This document shows positions 32,601-48,005 of a DNA stretch of 64,000 nt, piece by piece; the stretch's first letter is position 1; each line of letters opens with the position of its first letter. The translations under genes and the position numbers were made by a program. The stretch is from Gonatopus flavifemur. Taxonomy: Eukaryota; Arthropoda; Insecta; Hymenoptera; Dryinidae. Location of the stretch: NCBI GenBank assembly GCA_018340375.1, contig JAFFJZ010000009.1, positions 15,330,501-15,394,500 on the forward strand, given 5' to 3'. The notes below the pieces were generated by a model, which saw only the letters and a list, made by a program, of their open reading frames with translations, was not told where the DNA came from and ran no database searches.

Positions 32601-34861
32601 AATTCTGCGTGGATGAAAATGATCCCCACATGCCAGAGTATGATACCACAGAGTATCATCGTTTGCCCCAAGAAAACGAAAGAGATAGAGCATTTGAAGT
32701 CAAAAAGTTGTAATTTCGTAACTTTCAGGTGCTATAAAATGACTTAGGAGATTCCAGCAAAAATTCTGCCCGGATCCCAATGATCTCCACATGCCAGAGT
32801 ATGATTTCACCGAGTATCATCGTTTGTACCCTGAATCCAGATGAGATAGAGCATTTTAAAACTCCTAATCCTGTAATTTTTCAACTTTCGGGAGCTATAA
32901 AATGACTTAGGAGAGTCCGGGAAAAATTCTGCGGGAATGAAAATGATCCCCACATGCCAGAGTATGATTCCACCGAGTATAATCGTTCGTCCCCCAAATC
33001 CAGATGAGATGCAGCATTTTGAAAATCATAATCGTGTAATTTTTCAACTTTCGGGAGCTCTAAAATGACTTAGGAGAGTCCGGCAAAAATTCTGCGTGGA
33101 TGACAATGATCCCCACATGCCAGAGTATGATTTCATTCAGTCTCATCGTTCGTACCCTGAATCCGAGTGAGATAGAGCATTTGAAGTCAAAAAAGTTGTA
33201 ATGTCGTAACTTTCGGGTGCTATAAAATGACTTAGGAGATTCCGGCAAAAATTCTGCCTGAATCACAATGATTCTCACATGACAGAGTATGATTCCACCG
33301 AGTACCATCGTTTTTACCCAGAATCCTGATGAGATAGAGCATTTTGAAACTCCTAATCCTGTAATTTTTCAACTTTCGGGAGCTATAAAATGACTTGGGA
33401 GATTCCGGCGAGGAGTCTGCGTGGATGACAATGATCTCCGCCTGCCAGAGTATGATTCCACCGAGCATCATCGTTTGTACCCTGAATCCAGATGGGATAG
33501 AGCATTTTGAAACTCCTTATCCTGTAATTTTTCAAATTTCGGGAGCTATAAAATGACTTAGGAGAGTACGGCGGAAATTCTGCGCGGATGAAAATGATAC
33601 CCACATGCCAGAGTATGATTCCACTGGATATGATCGTTTGTACCCCGAATCCAGAAGAGATACAGCATTTTGAAACTCACAATCGTGTAATTTTTCAACT
33701 TTCGGGTGCTATAAAATGACTTAGGAGATTCCGGCGAAAATTCTGCCTGGATCACAATGATCCTCACATGCCGGAGTATGATTCCATCAAGTATCATCGT
33801 TTGTACCCTGAATCCAGGTGAGATACAGCATTTTGAATCTCCTAATCATGTAATTTTTCAACTTTCGGGAGCTATAAAATGACTTAGGAGAGTCCGGCAA
33901 AGATTCTGTGTGGATGACAATGATCCCCACATGCCAGAGTATGATTTCATCGAATATCATCGTTTGTACCCCGAATCTAGATGAGATAGAGCATTTTGAA
34001 ATTCCCAATCCTGTAATTTTTGAACTTTCGGGACCTATAAAATGACTTAGGAGAGTCCGGCAAAATTCTGCGCGGATGAAAATGATCCTCACATGCCAGA
34101 GTATGATTCCACCGGATATCATCGTTTGCACCTTGAATCCGGATGAGATAGAGCATTTGAAGTCAAAAAAGTTGTAATTTCGTAACTTTCGGGTGCTATA
34201 AAATGACTTAGGCGATTCCGGCAAAAATTCTGCCCGGATCCCAATGATCCCCACATGCCAGAGTATGATTTCACCAAGTATCATCGTTTGTCCCCTGAAT
34301 CCGGATGACATAGAGCATTTTGAAATTCCCAATCCTGTAATTTTTGAACTTTCGGGACCTATAAAATGACTTAGGAGAGTCCGGCAAAATTCTGCGTGGA
34401 TGGAAATGATCCTCACATGCCAGAGTATGATTCCACCGAATATCATCGTTTGCAACTTGAATCCGGATGAGATAGAGCATTTGAAGTCAAAGAAGTTGTA
34501 ATTTCGTAACTTTCGGGTGCTATAAAATGACTTAGGAGTTTCCGGCGAAAATTCTGCCTGGATCACGATGATCCTCACATGCCAGAGTATGATTTCACCG
34601 AGTATCATCGTTTGTACCCCAAATCTAGATGAGATAGAGCATTTTGAAACTCCTAATCCTGTAATTTTTCAACTTTCGGGGGCTATAAGATGACTTAGGA
34701 GAGTCCGGCAAAATTCTGCGTGGATGAAAATGATCCCCACATGCCAGAGTATGATTCCACCGAGTATCATCGTTTGTTCCCTGAATCCAGGTGAGATAGA
34801 GCATTTTGAAACTCCTAATCGTGTAATTTTTCAACTTTCGGGAGCTATAAAATGACTTAGG

Positions 34862-36648
34862 AGATTCCGGCAAAAACTCTGCGTGGATGACAATGATCCC
34901 CACATGCCGGAGTACGATTTCACCGGGTATCATCGTTTGTTCCCTGAATCCAGGTGAGATAGAGCATTTTGAAACTCCTAATCGTGTAATTTTTCAACTT
35001 TCGGGAGCTATAAAATGACTTAGGAGAGTCCGGCAAAAATTCTGCGTGGATGACAATGATCATCACATGCCAGAGTATGATTTCACCGAATATCATCGTT
35101 TGTACCCCAAATCTAGATGAGATAGAGCATTTTGAAACTCCTAATCCTGTAATTTTTCAACTTTCGGGAGCTATAAGATGACTTAGGAGAGTCCGGCAAA
35201 ATTCTGCGTGGATGAAAATGATCCCCACATGCCAGAGTATGATACCACAGAGTATCATCGTTTGCACCTTGAATCCGAATGAGATAGAGCATTTGAAGTC
35301 AAAAAAGTTGTAATTTCGTAACTTTCAGGTGCTATAAAATGACTTAGGAGATTCCAGCAAAAATTCTGCCCGGATCCCAATGATCTCCACATGCCAGAGT
35401 ATGATTTCACCGAGTATCATCGTTTGTACCCTGAATCCAGATGAGATAGAGCATTTTAAAACTCCTAATCCTGTAATTTTTCAACTTTCGGGAGCTATAA
35501 GATGACTTAGGAGAGTCCGGAAAAATTCTGCGTGGATGAAAATGATCCCCACATGCCAGAGTATGATTCCACCGAGTATAATCGTTCGTCCCCCAAATCC
35601 AGATGAGATGCAGCATTTTGAAAATCATAATCGTGTAATTTTTCAACTTTCGGGAGCTATAAGATGACTTAGGAGAGTCCGGCAAAATTCTGCGTGGATG
35701 AAAATGATCCCCACATGCCAGAGTATGATTTCATTCAGTCTCATCGTTCGTACCCTGAATCCGAGTGAGATAGAGCATTTTGAAATTCCCAATCCTGTAA
35801 TTTTTGAACTTTCGGGACCTATAAAATGACTTAGGAGAGTCCGGCAAAATTCTGCGCGGATGAAAATGATCCTCACATGCCAGAGTATGATTCCACCGGA
35901 TATCATCGTTTGCACCTTGAATCCGGATGAGATAGAGCATTTGAAGTCAAAAAAGTTGTAATTTCGTAACTTTCGGGTGCTATAAAATGACTTAGGCGAT
36001 TCCGGCAAAAATTCTGCCCGGATCCCAATGATCCCCACATGCCAGAGTATGATTTCACCAAGTATCATCGTTTGTCCCCTGAATCCGGATGACATAGAGC
36101 ATTTTGAAATTCCCAATCCTGTAATTTTTGAACTTTCGGGACCTATAAAATGACTTAGGAGAGTCCGGCAAAATTCTGCGTGGATGGAAATGATCCTCAC
36201 ATGCCAGAGTATGATTCCACCGAATATCATCGTTTGCAACTTGAATCCGGATGAGATAGAGCATTTGAAGTCAAAGAAGTTGTAATTTCGTAACTTTCGG
36301 GTGCTATAAAATGACTTAGGAGTTTCCGGCGAAAATTCTGCCTGGATCACGATGATCCCCACATGCCAGAGTATGATTTCACCGAGTATCATCGTTTGTA
36401 CCCCAAATCTAGATGAGATAGAGCATTTTGAAACTCCTAATCCTGTAATTTTTCAACTTTCGGGGGCTATAAGATGACTTAGGAGAGTCCGGCAAAATTC
36501 TGCGTGGATGAAAATGATCCCCACATGCCAGAGTATGATTCCACCGAGTATCATCGTTTGCACCTTGAATCCGGATGAGATAGAGCATTTGAAGTCAAAA
36601 AAGTTGTAATTTCGTAACTTTCAGGTGCTATAAAATGACTTAGGAGAT
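34862..36648. repeat. 11-mer HOR unit 2
   Basis: Same junction near 35730-35790. Several monomers early in this unit also carry patches from other monomer types (see findings). Confidence 0.85.
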
Positions 36649-39243
36649 TCCGGCAAAAACTCTGCGTGGATGACAATGATCCCCACATGCCGGAGTACGA
36701 TTTCACCGGGTATCATCGTTTGTTCCCTGAATCCAGGTGAGATAGAGCATTTTGAAACTCCTAATCGTGTAATTTTTCAACTTTCGGGAGCTATAAAATG
36801 ACTTAGGAGAGTCCGGCAAAATTCTGCGTGGATGACAATGATCATCACATGCCAGAGTATGATTTCACCGAATATCATCGTTTGTACCCCAAATCTAGAT
36901 GAGATAGAGCATTTTGAAACTCCTAATCCTGTAATTTTTCAACTTTCGGGAGCTATAAGATGACTTAGGAGAGTCCGGCAAAATTCTGCGTGGATGAAAA
37001 TGATCCCCACATGCCAGAGTATGATACCACAGAGTATCATCGTTTGCACCTTGAATCCGAATGAGATAGAGCATTTGAAGTCAAAAAGTTGTAATTTCGT
37101 AACTTTCAGGTGCTATAAAATGACTTAGGAGATTCCAGCAAAAATTCTGCCCGGATCCCAATGATCTCCACATGCCAGAGTATGATTTCACCGAGTATCA
37201 TCGTTTGTACCCTGAATCCAGATGAGATAGAGCATTTTAAAACTCCTAATCCTGTAATTTTTCAACTTTCGGGAGCTATAAAATGACTTAGGAGAGTCCG
37301 GGAAAAATTCTGCGGGAATGAAAATGATCCCCACATGCCAGAGTATGATTCCACCGAGTATAATCGTTCGTCCCCCAAATCCAGATGAGATGCAGCATTT
37401 TGAAAATCATAATCGTGTAATTTTTCAACTTTCTGGAGCTCTAAAATGACTTAGGAGAGTCCGGCAAAAATTCTGCGTGGATGACAATGATCCCCACATG
37501 CCAGAGTATGATTTCATTCAGTCTCATCGTTCGTACCCTGAATCCGAGTGAGATAGAGCATTTGAAGTCAAAAAAGTTGTAATGTCGTAACTTTCGGGTG
37601 CTATAAAATGACTTAGGAGATTCCGGCAAAAATTCTGCCTGAATCACAATGATTCTCACATGACAGAGTATGATTCCACCGAGTACCATCGTTTTTACCC
37701 AGAATCCTGATGAGATAGAGCATTTTGAAACTCCTAATCCTGTAATTTTTCAACTTTCGGGAGCTATAAAATGACTTGGGAGATTCCGGCGAGGAGTCTG
37801 CGTGGATGACAATGATCTCCGCCTGCCAGAGTATGATTCCACCGAGCATCATCGTTTGTACCCTGAATCCAGATGGGATAGAGCATTTTGAAACTCCTCA
37901 TCCTGTAATTTTTCAAATTTCGGGAGCTATAAAATGACTTAGGAGAGTACGGCGGAAATTCTGCGCGGATGAAAATGATACCCACATGCCAGAGTATGAT
38001 TCCACTGGATATGATCGTTTGTACCCCGAATCCAGAAGAGATACAGCATTTTGAAACTCACAATCGTGTAATTTTTCAACTTTCGGGTGCTATAAAATGA
38101 CTTAGGAGATTCCGGCGAAAATTCTGCCTGGATCACAATGATCCTCACATGCCGGAGTATGATTCCATCAAGTATCATCGTTTGTACCCTGAATCCAGGT
38201 GAGATACAGCATTTTGAAACTCCTAATCATGTAATTTTTCAACTTTCGGGAGCTATAAAATGACTTAGGAGAGTCCGGCAAAGATTCTGTGTGGATGACA
38301 ATGATCCCCACATGCCAGAGTATGATTTCATCGAATATCATCGTTTGTACCCCGAATCTAGATGAGATAGAGCATTTTGAAATTCCCAATCCTGTAATTT
38401 TTGAACTTTCGGGACCTATAAAATGACTTAGGAGAGTCCGGCAAAATTCTGCGCGGATGAAAATGATCCTCACATGCCAGAGTATGATTCCACCGGATAT
38501 CATCGTTTGCACCTTGAATCCGGATGAGATAGAGCATTTGAAGTCAAAAAAGTTGTAATTTCGTAACTTTCGGGTGCTATAAAATGACTTAGGCGATTCC
38601 GGCAAAAATTCTGCCCGGATCCCAATGATCCCCACATGCCAGAGTATGATTTCACCAAGTATCATCGTTTGTCCCCTGAATCCGGATGACATAGAGCATT
38701 TTGAAATTCCCAATCCTGTAATTTTTGAACTTTCGGGACCTATAAAATGACTTAGGAGAGTCCGGCAAAATTCTGCGTGGATGGAAATGATCCTCACATG
38801 CCAGAGTATGATTCCACCGAATATCATCGTTTGCAACTTGAATCCGGATGAGATAGAGCATTTGAAGTCAAAGAAGTTGTAATTTCGTAACTTTCGGGTG
38901 CTATAAAATGACTTAGGAGTTTCCGGCGAAAATTCTGCCTGGATCACGATGATCCTCACATGCCAGAGTATGATTTCACCGAGTATCATCGTTTGTACCC
39001 CAAATCTAGATGAGATAGAGCATTTTGAAACTCCTAATCCTGTAATTTTTCAACTTTCGGGGGCTATAAGATGACTTAGGAGAGTCCGGCAAAATTCTGC
39101 GTGGATGAAAATGATCCCCACATGCCAGAGTATGATTCCACCGAGTATCATCGTTTGCACCTTGAATCCGGATGAGATAGAGCATTTGAAGTCAAAAAAG
39201 TTGTAATTTCGTAACTTTCAGGTGCTATAAAATGACTTAGGAG

Positions 39244-41025
39244 ATTCCGGCAAAAACTCTGCGTGGATGACAATGATCCCCACATGCCGGAGTACGATTT
39301 CACCGGGTATCATCGTTTGTTCCCTGAATCCAGGTGAGATAGAGCATTTTGAAACTCCTAATCGTGTAATTTTTCAACTTTCGGGAGCTATAAAATGACT
39401 TAGGAGAGTCCGGCAAAAATTCTGCGTGGATGACAATGATCATCACGTGCCAGAGTATGATTTCACCGAATATCATCGTTTGTACCCCAAATCTAGATGA
39501 GATAGAGCATTTTGAAACTCCTAATCCTGTAATTTTTCAACTTTCGGGAGCTATAAGATGACTTAGGAGAGTCCGGCAAAATTCTGCGTGGATGAAAATG
39601 ATCCCCACATGCCAGAGTATGATACCACAGAGTATCATCGTTTGCACCTTGAATCCGAATGAGATAGAGCATTTGAAGTCAAAAAAGTTGTAATTTCGTA
39701 ACTTTCAGGTGCTATAAAATGACTTAGGAGATTCCAGCAAAAATTCTGCCCGGATCCCAATGATCTCCACATGCCAGAGTATGATTTCACCGAGTATCAT
39801 CGTTTGTACCCTGAATCCAGATGAGATAGAGCATTTTAAAACTCCTAATCCTGTAATTTTTCAACTTTCGGGAGCTATAAAATGACTTAGGAGAGTCCGG
39901 GAAAAATTCTGCGGGAATGAAAATGATCCCCACATGCCAGAGTATGATTCCACCGAGTATAATCGTTCGTCCCCCAAATCCAGATGAGATGCAGCATTTT
40001 GAAAATCATAATCGTGTAATTTTTCAACTTTCGGGAGCTCTAAAATGACTTAGGAGAGTCCGGCAAAAATTCTGCGTGGATGACAATGATCCCCACATGC
40101 CAGAGTATGATTTCATTCAGTCTCATCGTTCGTACCCTGAATCCGAGTGAGATAGAGCATTTTGAAATTCCCAATCCTGTAATTTTTGAACTTTCGGGAC
40201 CTATAAAATGACTTAGGAGAGTCCGGCAAAATTCTGCGCGGATGAAAATGATCCTCACATGCCAGAGTATGATTCCACCGGATATCATCGTTTGCACCTT
40301 GAATCCGGATGAGATAGAGCATTTGAAGTCAAAAAAGTTGTAATTTCGTAACTTTCGGGTGCTATAAAATGACTTAGGCGATTCCGGCAAAAATTCTGCC
40401 CGGATCCCAATGATCCCCACATGCCAGAGTATGATTTCACCAAGTATCATCGTTTGTCCCTGAATCCGGATGACATAGAGCATTTTGAAATTCCCAATCC
40501 TGTAATTTTTGAACTTTCGGGACCTATAAAATGACTTAGGAGAGTCCGGCAAAATTCTGCGTGGATGGAAATGATCCTCACATGCCAGAGTATGATTCCA
40601 CCGAATATCATCGTTTGCAACTTGAATCCGGATGAGATAGAGCATTTGAAGTCAAAGAAGTTGTAATTTCGTAACTTTCGGGTGCTATAAAATGACTTAG
40701 GAGTTTCCGGCGAAAATTCTGCCTGGATCACGATGATCCCCACATGCCAGAGTATGATTTCACCGAGTATCATCGTTTGTACCCCAAATCTAGATGAGAT
40801 AGAGCATTTTGAAACTCCTAATCCTGTAATTTTTCAACTTTCGGGGGCTATAAGATGACTTAGGAGAGTCCGGCAAAATTCTGCGTGGATGAAAATGATC
40901 CCCACATGCCAGAGTATGATTCCACCGAGTATCATCGTTTGCACCTTGAATCCGGATGAGATAGAGCATTTGAAGTCAAAAAAGTTGTAATTTCGTAACT
41001 TTCAGGTGCTATAAAATGACTTAGA
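39244..41025. repeat. 11-mer HOR unit 3
   Basis: Same junction near 40115-40175. It is followed by a monomer with a small deletion at about 41023 (TTAGAGATT instead of TTAGGAGATT). Confidence 0.85.
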
Positions 41026-44000
41026 GATTCCGGCAAAAACTCTGCGTGGATGACAATGATCCCCACATGCCGGAGTACGATTTCACCGGGTATCATCGTT
41101 TGTTCCTGAATCCAGGTGAGATAGAGCATTTTGAAACTCCTAATCGTGTAATTTTTCAACTTTCGGGAGCTATAAAATGACTTAGGAGAGTCCGGCAAAA
41201 ATTCTGCGTGGATGACAATGATCATCACATGCCAGAGTATGATTTCACCGAATATCATCGTTTGTACCCCAAATCTAGATGAGATAGAGCATTTTGAAAC
41301 TCCTAATCCTGTAATTTTTCAACTTTCGGGAGCTATAAGATGACTTAGGAGAGTCCGGCAAAATTCTGCGTGGATGAAAATGATCCCCACATGCCAGAGT
41401 ATGATACCACAGAGTATCATCGTTTGCACCTTGAATCCGAATGAGATAGAGCATTTGAAGTCAAAAAAGTTGTAATTTCGTAACTTTCAGGTGCTATAAA
41501 ATGACTTAGGAGATTCCAGCAAAAATTCTGCCCGGATCCCAATGATCTCCACATGCCAGAGTATGATTTCACCGAGTATCATCGTTTGTACCCTGAATCC
41601 AGATGAGATAGAGCATTTTAAAACTCCTAATCCTGTAATTTTTCAACTTTCGGGAGCTATAAAATGACTTAGGAGAGTCCGGGAAAAATTCTGCGGGAAT
41701 GAAAATGATCCCCACATGCCAGAGTATGATTCCACCGAGTATAATCGTTCGTCCCCCAAATCCAGATGAGATGCAGCATTTTGAAAATCATAATCGTGTA
41801 ATTTTTCAACTTTCGGGAGCTCTAAAATGACTTAGGAGAGTCCGGCAAAAATTCTGCGTGGATGACAATGATCCCCACATGCCAGAGTATGATTTCATTC
41901 AGTCTCATCGTTCGTACCCTGAATCCGAGTGAGATAGAGCATTTGAAGTCAAAAAAGTTGTAATGTCGTAACTTTCGGGTGCTATAAAATGACTTAGGAG
42001 ATTCCGGCAAAAATTCTGCCTGAATCACAATGATTCTCACATGACAGAGTATGATTCCACCGAGTACCATCGTTTTTACCCAGAATCCTGATGAGATAGA
42101 GCATTTTGAAACTCCTAATCCTGTAATTTTTCAACTTTCGGGAGCTATAAAATGACTTGGGAGATTCCGGCGAGGAGTCTGCGTGGATGACAATGATCTC
42201 CGCCTGCCAGAGTATGATTCCACCGAGCATCATCGTTTGTACCCTGAATCCAGATGGGATAGAGCATTTTGAAACTCCTCATCCTGTAATTTTTCAAATT
42301 TCGGGAGCTATAAAATGACTTAGGAGAGTACGGCGGAAATTCTGCGCGGATGAAAATGATACCCACATGCCAGAGTATGATTCCACTGGATATGATCGTT
42401 TGTACCCCGAATCCAGAAGAGATACAGCATTTTGAAACTCACAATCGTGTAATTTTTCAACTTTCGGGTGCTATAAAATGACTTAGGAGATTCCGGCGAA
42501 AATTCTGCCTGGATCACAATGATCCTCACATGCCGGAGTATGATTCCATCAAGTATCATCGTTTGTACCCTGAATCCAGGTGAGATACAGCATTTTGAAA
42601 CTCCTAATCATGTAATTTTTCAACTTTCGGGAGCTATAAAATGACTTAGGAGAGTCCGGCAAGGATTCTGTGTGGATGACAATGATCCCCACATGCCAGA
42701 GTATGATTTCATCGAATATCATCGTTTGTACCCCGAATCTAGATGAGATAGAGCATTTTGAAATTCCCAATCCTGTAATTTTTGAACTTTCGGGACCTAT
42801 AAAATGACTTAGGAGAGTCCGGCAAAATTCTGCGCGGATGAAAATGATCCTCACATGCCAGAGTATGATTCCACCGGATATCATCGTTTGCACCTTGAAT
42901 CCGGATGAGATAGAGCATTTGAAGTCAAAAAAGTTGTAATTTCGTAACTTTCGGGTGCTATAAAATGACTTAGGCGATTCCGGCAAAAATTCTGCCCGGA
43001 TCCCAATGATCCCCACATGCCAGAGTATGATTTCACCAAGTATCATCGTTTGTCCCCTGAATCCGGATGACATAGAGCATTTTGAAATTCCCAATCCTGT
43101 AATTTTTGAACTTTCGGGACCTATAAAATGACTTAGGAGAGTCCGGCAAAATTCTGCGTGGATGGAAATGATCCTCACATGCCAGAGTATGATTCCACCG
43201 AATATCATCGTTTGCAACTTGAATCCGGATGAGATAGAGCATTTGAAGTCAAAGAAGTTGTAATTTCGTAACTTTCGGGTGCTATAAAATGACTTAGGAG
43301 TTTCCGGCGAAAATTCTGCCTGGATCACGATGATCCTCACATGCCAGAGTATGATTTCACCGAGTATCATCGTTTGTACCCCAAATCTAGATGAGATAGA
43401 GCATTTTGAAACTCCTAATCCTGTAATTTTTCAACTTTCGGGGGCTATAAGATGACTTAGGAGAGTCCGGCAAAATTCTGCGTGGATGAAAATGATCCCC
43501 ACATGCCAGAGTATGATTCCACCGAGTATCATCGTTTGCACCTTGAATCCGGATGAGATAGAGCATTTGAAGTCAAAAAAGTTGTAATTTCGTAACTTTC
43601 AGGTGCTATAAAATGACTTAGGAGATTCCGGCAAAAACTCTGCGTGGATGACAATGATCCCCACATGCCGGAGTACGATTTCACCGGGTATCATCGTTTG
43701 TTCCCTGAATCCAGGTGAGATAGAGCATTTTGAAACTCCTAATCGTGTAATTTTTCAACTTTCGGGAGCTATAAAATGACTTAGGAGAGTCCGGCAAAAA
43801 TTCTGCGTGGATGACAATGATCATCACATGCCAGAGTATGATTTCACCGGATATCATCGTTTGTACCCCAAATCTAGATGAGATAGAGCATTTTGAAACT
43901 CCTAATCCTGTAATTTTTCAACTTTCGGGAGCTATAAGATGACTTAGGAGAGTCCGGCAAAATTCTGCGTGGATGAAAATGATCCCCACATGCCAGAGTA

Positions 44001-46221
44001 TGATACCACAGAGTATCATCGTTTGCACCTTGAATCCGAATGAGATAGAGCATTTGAAGTCAAAAAAGTTGTAATTTCGTAACTTTCAGGTGCTATAAAA
44101 TGACTTAGGAGATTCCAGCAAGAATTCTGCCCGGATCCCAATGATCTCCACATGCCAGAGTATGATTTCACCGAGTATCATCGTTTGTACCCTGAATCCA
44201 GATGAGATAGAGCATTTTAAAACTCCTAATCCTGTAATTTTTCAACTTTCGGGAGCTATAAAATGACTTAGGAGAGTCCGGGAAAAATTCTGCGGGAATG
44301 AAAATGATCCCCACATGCCAGAGTATGATTCCACCGAGTATAATCGTTCGTCCCCCAAATCCAGATGAGATGCAGCATTTTGAAAATCATAATCGTGTAA
44401 TTTTTCAACTTTCGGGAGCTCTAAAATGACTTAGGAGAGTCCGGCAAAAATTCTGCGTGGATGACAATGATCCCCACATGCCAGAGTATGATTTCATTCA
44501 GTCTCATCGTTCGTACCCTGAATCCGAGTGAGATAGAGCATTTGAAGTCAAAAAAGTTGTAATGTCGTAACTTTCGGGTGCTATAAAATGACTTAGGAGA
44601 TTCCGGCAAAAATTCTGCCTGAATCACAATGATTCTCACATGACAGAGTATGATTCCACCGAGTACCATCGTTTTTACCCAGAATCCTGATGAGATAGAG
44701 CATTTTGAAACTCCTAATCCTGTAATTTTTCAACTTTCGGGAGCTATAAAATGACTTGGGAGATTCCGGCGAGGAGTCTGCGTGGATGACAATGATCTCC
44801 GCCTGCCAGAGTATGATTCCACCGAGCATCATCGTTTGTACCCTGAATCCAGATGGGATAGAGCATTTTGAAACTCCTTATCCTGTAATTTTTCAAATTT
44901 CAGGAGCTATAAAATGACTTAGGAGAGTACGGCGGAAATTCTGCGCGGATGAAAATGATACCCACATGCCAGAGTATGATTCCACTGGATATGATCGTTT
45001 GTACCCCGAATCCAGAAGAGATACAGCATTTTGAAACTCACAATCGTGTAATTTTTCAACTTTCGGGTGCTATAAAATGACTTAGGAGATTCCGGCGAAA
45101 ATTCTGCCTGGATCACAATGATCCTCACATGCCGGAGTATGATTCCATCAAGTATCATCGTTTGTACCCTGAATCCAGGTGAGATACAGCATTTTGAATC
45201 TCCTAATCATGTAATTTTTCAACTTTCGGGAGCTATAAAATGACTTAGGAGAGTCCGGCAAAGATTCTGTGTGGATGACAATGATCCCCACATGCCAGAG
45301 TATGATTTCATCGAATATCATCGTTTGTACCCCGAATCTAGATGAGATAGAGCATTTTGAAATTCCCAATCCTGTAATTTTTGAACTTTCGGGACCTATA
45401 AAATGACTTAGGAGAGTCCGGCAAAATTCTGCGCGGATGAAAATGATCCTCACATGCCAGAGTATGATTCCACCGGATATCATCGTTTGCACCTTGAATC
45501 CGGATGAGATAGAGCATTTGAAGTCAAAAAAGTTGTAATTTCGTAACTTTCGGGTGCTATAAAATGACTTAGGCGATTCCGGCAAAAATTCTGCCCGGAT
45601 CCCAATGATCCCCACATGCCAGAGTATGATTTCACCAAGTATCAGCGTTTGTCCCCTGAATCCGGATGACATAGAGCATTTTGAAATTCCCAATCCTGTA
45701 ATTTTTGAACTTTCGGGACCTATAAAATGACTTAGGAGAGTCCGGCAAAATTCTGCGTGGATGGAAATGATCCTCACATGCCAGAGTATGATTCCACCGA
45801 ATATCATCGTTTGCAACTTGAATCCGGATGAGATAGAGCATTTGAAGTCAAAGAAGTTGTAATTTCGTAACTTTCGGGTGCTATAAAATGACTTAGGAGT
45901 TTCCGGCGAAAATTCTGCCTGGATCACGATGATCCTCACATGCCAGAGTATGATTTCACCGAGTATCATCGTTTGTACCCCAAATCTAGATGAGATAGAG
46001 CATTTTGAAACTCCTAATCCTGTAATTTTTCAACTTTCGGGGGCTATAAGATGACTTAGGAGAGTCCGGCAAAATTCTGCGTGGATGAAAATGATCCCCA
46101 CATGCCAGAGTATGATTCCACCGAGTATCATCGTTTGCACCTTGAATCCGGATGAGATAGAGCATTTGAAGTCAAAAAAGTTGTAATTTCGTAACTTTCA
46201 GGTGCTATAAAATGACTTAGG

Positions 46222-48005
46222 AGATTCCGGCAAAACTCTGCGTGGATGACAATGATCCCCACATGCCGGAGTACGATTTCACCGGGTATCATCGTTTGTT
46301 CCCTGAATCCAGGTGAGATAGAGCATTTTGAAACTCCTAATCGTGTAATTTTTCAACTTTCGGGAGCTATAAAATGACTTAGGAGAGTCCGGCAAAAATT
46401 CTGCGTGGATGACAATGATCATCACATGCCAGAGTATGATTTCACCGAATATCATCGTTTGTACCCCAAATCTAGATGAGATAGAGCATTTTGAAACTCC
46501 TAATCCTGTAATTTTTCAACTTTCGGGAGCTATAAGATGACTTAGGAGAGTCCGGCAAAATTCTGCGTGGATGAAAATGATCCCCACATGCCAGAGTATG
46601 ATACCACAGAGTATCATCGTTTGCACCTTGAATCCGAATGAGATAGAGCATTTGAAGTCAAAAAAGTTGTAATTTCGTAACTTTCAGGTGCTATAAAATG
46701 ACTTAGGAGATTCCAGCAAAAATTCTGCCCGGATCCCAATGATCTCCACATGCCAGAGTATGATTTCACCGAGTATCATCGTTTGTACCCTGAATCCAGA
46801 TGAGATAGAGCATTTTAAAACTCCTAATCCTGTAATTTTTCAACTTTCAGGTGCTATAAAATGACTTAGGAGAGTCCGGGAAAAATTCTGCGGGAATGAA
46901 AATGATCCCCACATGCCAGAGTATGATTCCACCGAGTATAATCGTTCGTCCCCCAAATCCAGATGAGATGCAGCATTTTGAAAATCATAATCGTGTAATT
47001 TTTCAACTTTCGGGAGCTCTAAAATGACTTAGGAGAGTCCGGCAAAAATTCTGCGTGGATGACAATGATCCCCACATGCCAGAGTATGATTTCATTCAGT
47101 CTCATCGTTCGTACCCTGAATCCGAGTGAGATAGAGCATTTTGAAATTCCCAATCCTGTAATTTTTGAACTTTCGGGACCTATAAAATGACTTAGGAGAG
47201 TCCGGCAAAATTCTGCGCGGATGAAAATGATCCTCACATGCCAGAGTATGATTCCACCGGATATCATCGTTTGCACCTTGAATCCGGATGAGATAGAGCA
47301 TTTGAAGTCAAAAAAGTTGTAATTTCGTAACTTTCGGGTGCTATAAAATGACTTAGGCGATTCCGGCAAAAATTCTGCCCGGATCCCAATGATCCCCACA
47401 TGCCAGAGTTTGATTTCACCAAGTATCATCGTTTGTCCCCTGAATCCGGATGACATAGAGCATTTTGAAATTCCCAATCCTGTAATTTTTGAACTTTCGG
47501 GACCTATAAAATGACTTAGGAGAGTCCGGCAAAATTCTGCGTGGATGGAAATGATCCTCACATGCCAGAGTATGATTCCACCGAATATCATCGTTTGCAA
47601 CTTGAATCCGGATGAGATAGAGCATTTGAAGTCAAAGAAGTTGTAATTTCGTAACTTTCGGGTGCTATAAAATGACTTAGGAGTTTCCGGCGAAAATTCT
47701 GCCTGGATCACGATGATCCCCACATGCCAGAGTATGATTTCACCGAGTATCATCGTTTGTACCCCAAATCTAGATGAGATAGAGCATTTTGAAACTCCTA
47801 ATCCTGTAATTTTTCAACTTTCGGGGGCTATAAGATGACTTAGGAGAGTCCGGCAAAATTCTGCGTGGATGAAAATGATCCCCACATGCCAGAGTATGAT
47901 TCCACCGAGTATCATCGTTTGCACCTTGAATCCGGATGAGATAGAGCATTTGAAGTCAAAAAAGTTGTAATTTCGTAACTTTCAGGTGCTATAAAATGAC
48001 TTAGG
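46222..48005. repeat. 11-mer HOR unit 4
   Basis: Same junction near 47095-47150 as in the other three short units. Confidence 0.85.
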
